Assembly: GCA_010015675.1 (NCBI GenBank)
Contig: ML977013.1
Coordinates: 412,322 to 441,836 of the forward strand
Length of the DNA stretch: 29,515 nt
Direction: 5' to 3'
Origin: Byssothecium circinans
Lineage: Eukaryota > Ascomycota > Dothideomycetes > Pleosporales > Massarinaceae
Part shown: in pieces, positions 27,891 to 29,515 of the stretch
Numbering within the stretch: position 1 is the stretch's first letter
Layout of the letters: every line of letters begins with the position of its first letter
The notes under the pieces: generated by a model
Seen by the model: the letters and a program-made list of their open reading frames with translations, nothing else
Told to the model about the DNA's origin: nothing
The model's database searches: none
Made by a program: the position numbers and the translations under genes

Positions 27891-29515
27891 ATGGATCCAA
27901 TTCAAGCTGCGATAGATGAGATCGAATCGCGAGAACCAGGAGAAGATTTTTCATATACAGAAATTGCTACCAGATATGGTGTTAATCAATCTACACTCTC
28001 ACGAAGGCACCAAGGTGTTACCGCGACGCGTGCAGCCAACATAATCAATTAGCAAAAGCTCAACCCACAGCATGAGCAGGAGCTTGTACGATATATCAAA
28101 AGACTCACAGAGAGACATATACCTCCTACTAGAGAGATGATATAGAATTTTGCCTTAACAATAGCAAAGGAGCCAGTCAGCAAGAGCTGGGTTACCCGCT
28201 TTATCAACTAACACAGTATTCATCTTATCTCGCAATGGACAGTCGGCATGGACAGCAATCGCCATAAAGCTAATTCAGTGGATAAATATCACCTCTATTT
28301 CCACCTTCTACATAGCAAGATCGATTAATATCACATAGATCCTCGTCATATCTACAATATAGATGAGAAGGGCTGCCTGATTGGTATCGTTAGTAGATCA
28401 AAGAGGATATTTAGCAAACGAATGTGGGAGAAGAAGGAGGTTAGGGCATCACTCTAGGATAGCAATCACGCGTGGATTACGCTCCTAGCATGTATCTGCG
28501 CTAATGGATCAGCTCTGCCACTAAGCCTTATCTATGAGGCTGCCAACAAGGGCATCTAATCAAGCTAGGTAGAGGATATCAAGGTAGGATATCATGAAGT
28601 CTTTATCACCTCATCATCCTCTGGCTAGACGAACAACGATATTAGACTTGCCTAGCTTAAGTAGGTGTTTAATTGCTATACAAAAAGAAGGCTTAATAAT
28701 TACATTAACTTTTAATACTAGACGGCCACGGATCCCATGTTACTATGGACTTTATCGACTACTATGATTAAAATAGGATCCTCCTTGCTATCCTACCTCC
28801 TCATTCAACTCATACGCTTCAACCACTTGACGTTGCGATGTTCAAGCCTCTATCAACAGCCTACTCAGCAGAACTGTCAAGGCACCTCGATAGAAGTCAA
28901 GGCCTAGTTTCTATCACCAAAGGTGACTTCTTCCCCCTATTCTGGAATGCGTGGAAGGCCTCCTTTAAGGAATCAACTATCCTTAGCTCTTTTAGAGCCA
29001 CAGGCATATCGCCACCTAATCCTAACCCTATCCTTGATAGGTTCACCCAGGATCAAGAATCAGGCGATAACTCCTCATCAGGGCTTAGCGATCATGACTA
29101 GAGAAAGATGGATAGGCTTGTACGCTCTGCAGCGAGTGATCAAAGTAGCAAGGATACACAGAAGCTTCGTCAATCACTCCACCATCTATCTGTTGAAAAT
29201 GAGCTGCTTAAGCATGACAACGATAGGCTTAGGCAGGCGCTATCTATCAAGAAGAAGCGTGAGAAGAAGAGCAAAGCTCTAGACCTTCAACAGCGCCAGG
29301 AGTATCATGGTGGGGCTATCTTATGGTCACCAAGGAAAGTAAGGGAGGCACGTGATCGTCAATCAGTCAAGGAGCAGGAGGATAAGCAGCAGCAGCTTCA
29401 AAAAGCGGAGACAGCAGAGCTAAAGAAGGCAGCAAAGCTATACAAGGAGAAAATCCAGCAGGAAAAGCGTGTTGCGCGAGAGGCAGCTAAGAAGGCGAAG
29501 GAGAAGGAGAGAGCT
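27891..29515 (+). pseudogene. Fot1/pogo-type transposase, RIP-damaged, cut by window end
   Basis: Starts at ATG 27891 (MDPIQAAIDEIESREPGEDF). The N-terminal psq/CENP-B-like helix-turn-helix reads SYTEIATRYGVNQSTLSRRH. The DDE_1 catalytic domain has Asp in IYNIDEKGCLIG (28362-28364), LLILDGHGSHV (28721-28723) and HTLQPLDVAMFKPLS (28829-28831). The last two are 36 codons apart, as in pogo/Fot1. About ten in-frame TAG/TAA codons (for example after AANIIN, SKID, ASL, RLA) and a frameshift between about 28690 and 28717 kill the gene. The C-terminal frame runs past TAG 29099-29101 into a Lys/Glu/Gln-rich coiled-coil (NELLKHDNDRLRQAL, then REAAKKAKEKE) that continues beyond 29515. By family it would cut and paste at TA dinucleotides. 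Confidence 0.88.

Noticed and set aside
27496..27954. Minus frame of 152 codons and overlapping plus frame 27565-27915
   Set aside because: They overlap antisense, neither has recognisable motifs, and both run into the pogo element's start.

Overview
The window looks like an accessory, transposon-invaded stretch of a filamentous ascomycete (Pezizomycotina, perhaps Dothideomycetes; this is an inference). The evidence is short GT..AG introns of 43-100 bases with CTAAC/CTGAC-type branch sites, host-like fungal gene families (an Rds1-like ferritin-fold protein, an F-box-like LPREIR protein), hAT and Fot1/pogo transposons, and the C-to-T signature of repeat-induced point mutation (RIP). Under RIP, Gln and Trp codons become TAA/TAG. 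There are no bacterial operons, ribosome binding sites, CRISPR arrays or recognisable tRNA/rRNA genes.

Layout. 1-1271 is AT-rich, RIP-like repeat debris. 1280-4453 is a complete but dead hAT element (hAT-1, transposase on minus). 4691-6110 is a degraded, unrecognised plus-strand repeat. 7145-8438 (minus) is an F-box-like host gene carrying four internal TAG codons. 10271-16403 (minus) is one large host gene, split by a second hAT element of the same family (hAT-2, 12078-15246) with a perfect 20-bp terminal inverted repeat (TIR) and an 8-bp target-site duplication (TSD); hAT-2 also contains a 545-base assembly gap. Divergent from that gene is an apparently intact three-exon gene of unknown function (16645-17516). 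18128-18480 (minus) is a small secreted-protein gene thrown out of frame by an extra copy of an 8-bp tandem repeat. 19542-20986 (plus) is an apparently intact four-exon gene for a multi-pass membrane protein. 21878-26697 (minus) is a secreted Rds1-like gene, interrupted by a third, different hAT (hAT-3, 23361-26393) and also frameshifted by an 11-bp tandem duplication. 26749-27000 (minus) is a possible exon of an unknown gene. 27891 to the window end (plus) is a Fot1/pogo-type transposase with RIP-like stops.

No new multi-gene system is evident. The main story is gene decay by three routes: hAT insertion into coding exons, short tandem duplications that shift frame, and RIP-like nonsense mutations reaching host genes. 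Only two genes (16645-17516 and 19542-20986) look functional once introns are placed. All three hAT copies also carry Asn in place of a conserved catalytic Asp, so they appear catalytically dead as well as truncated.
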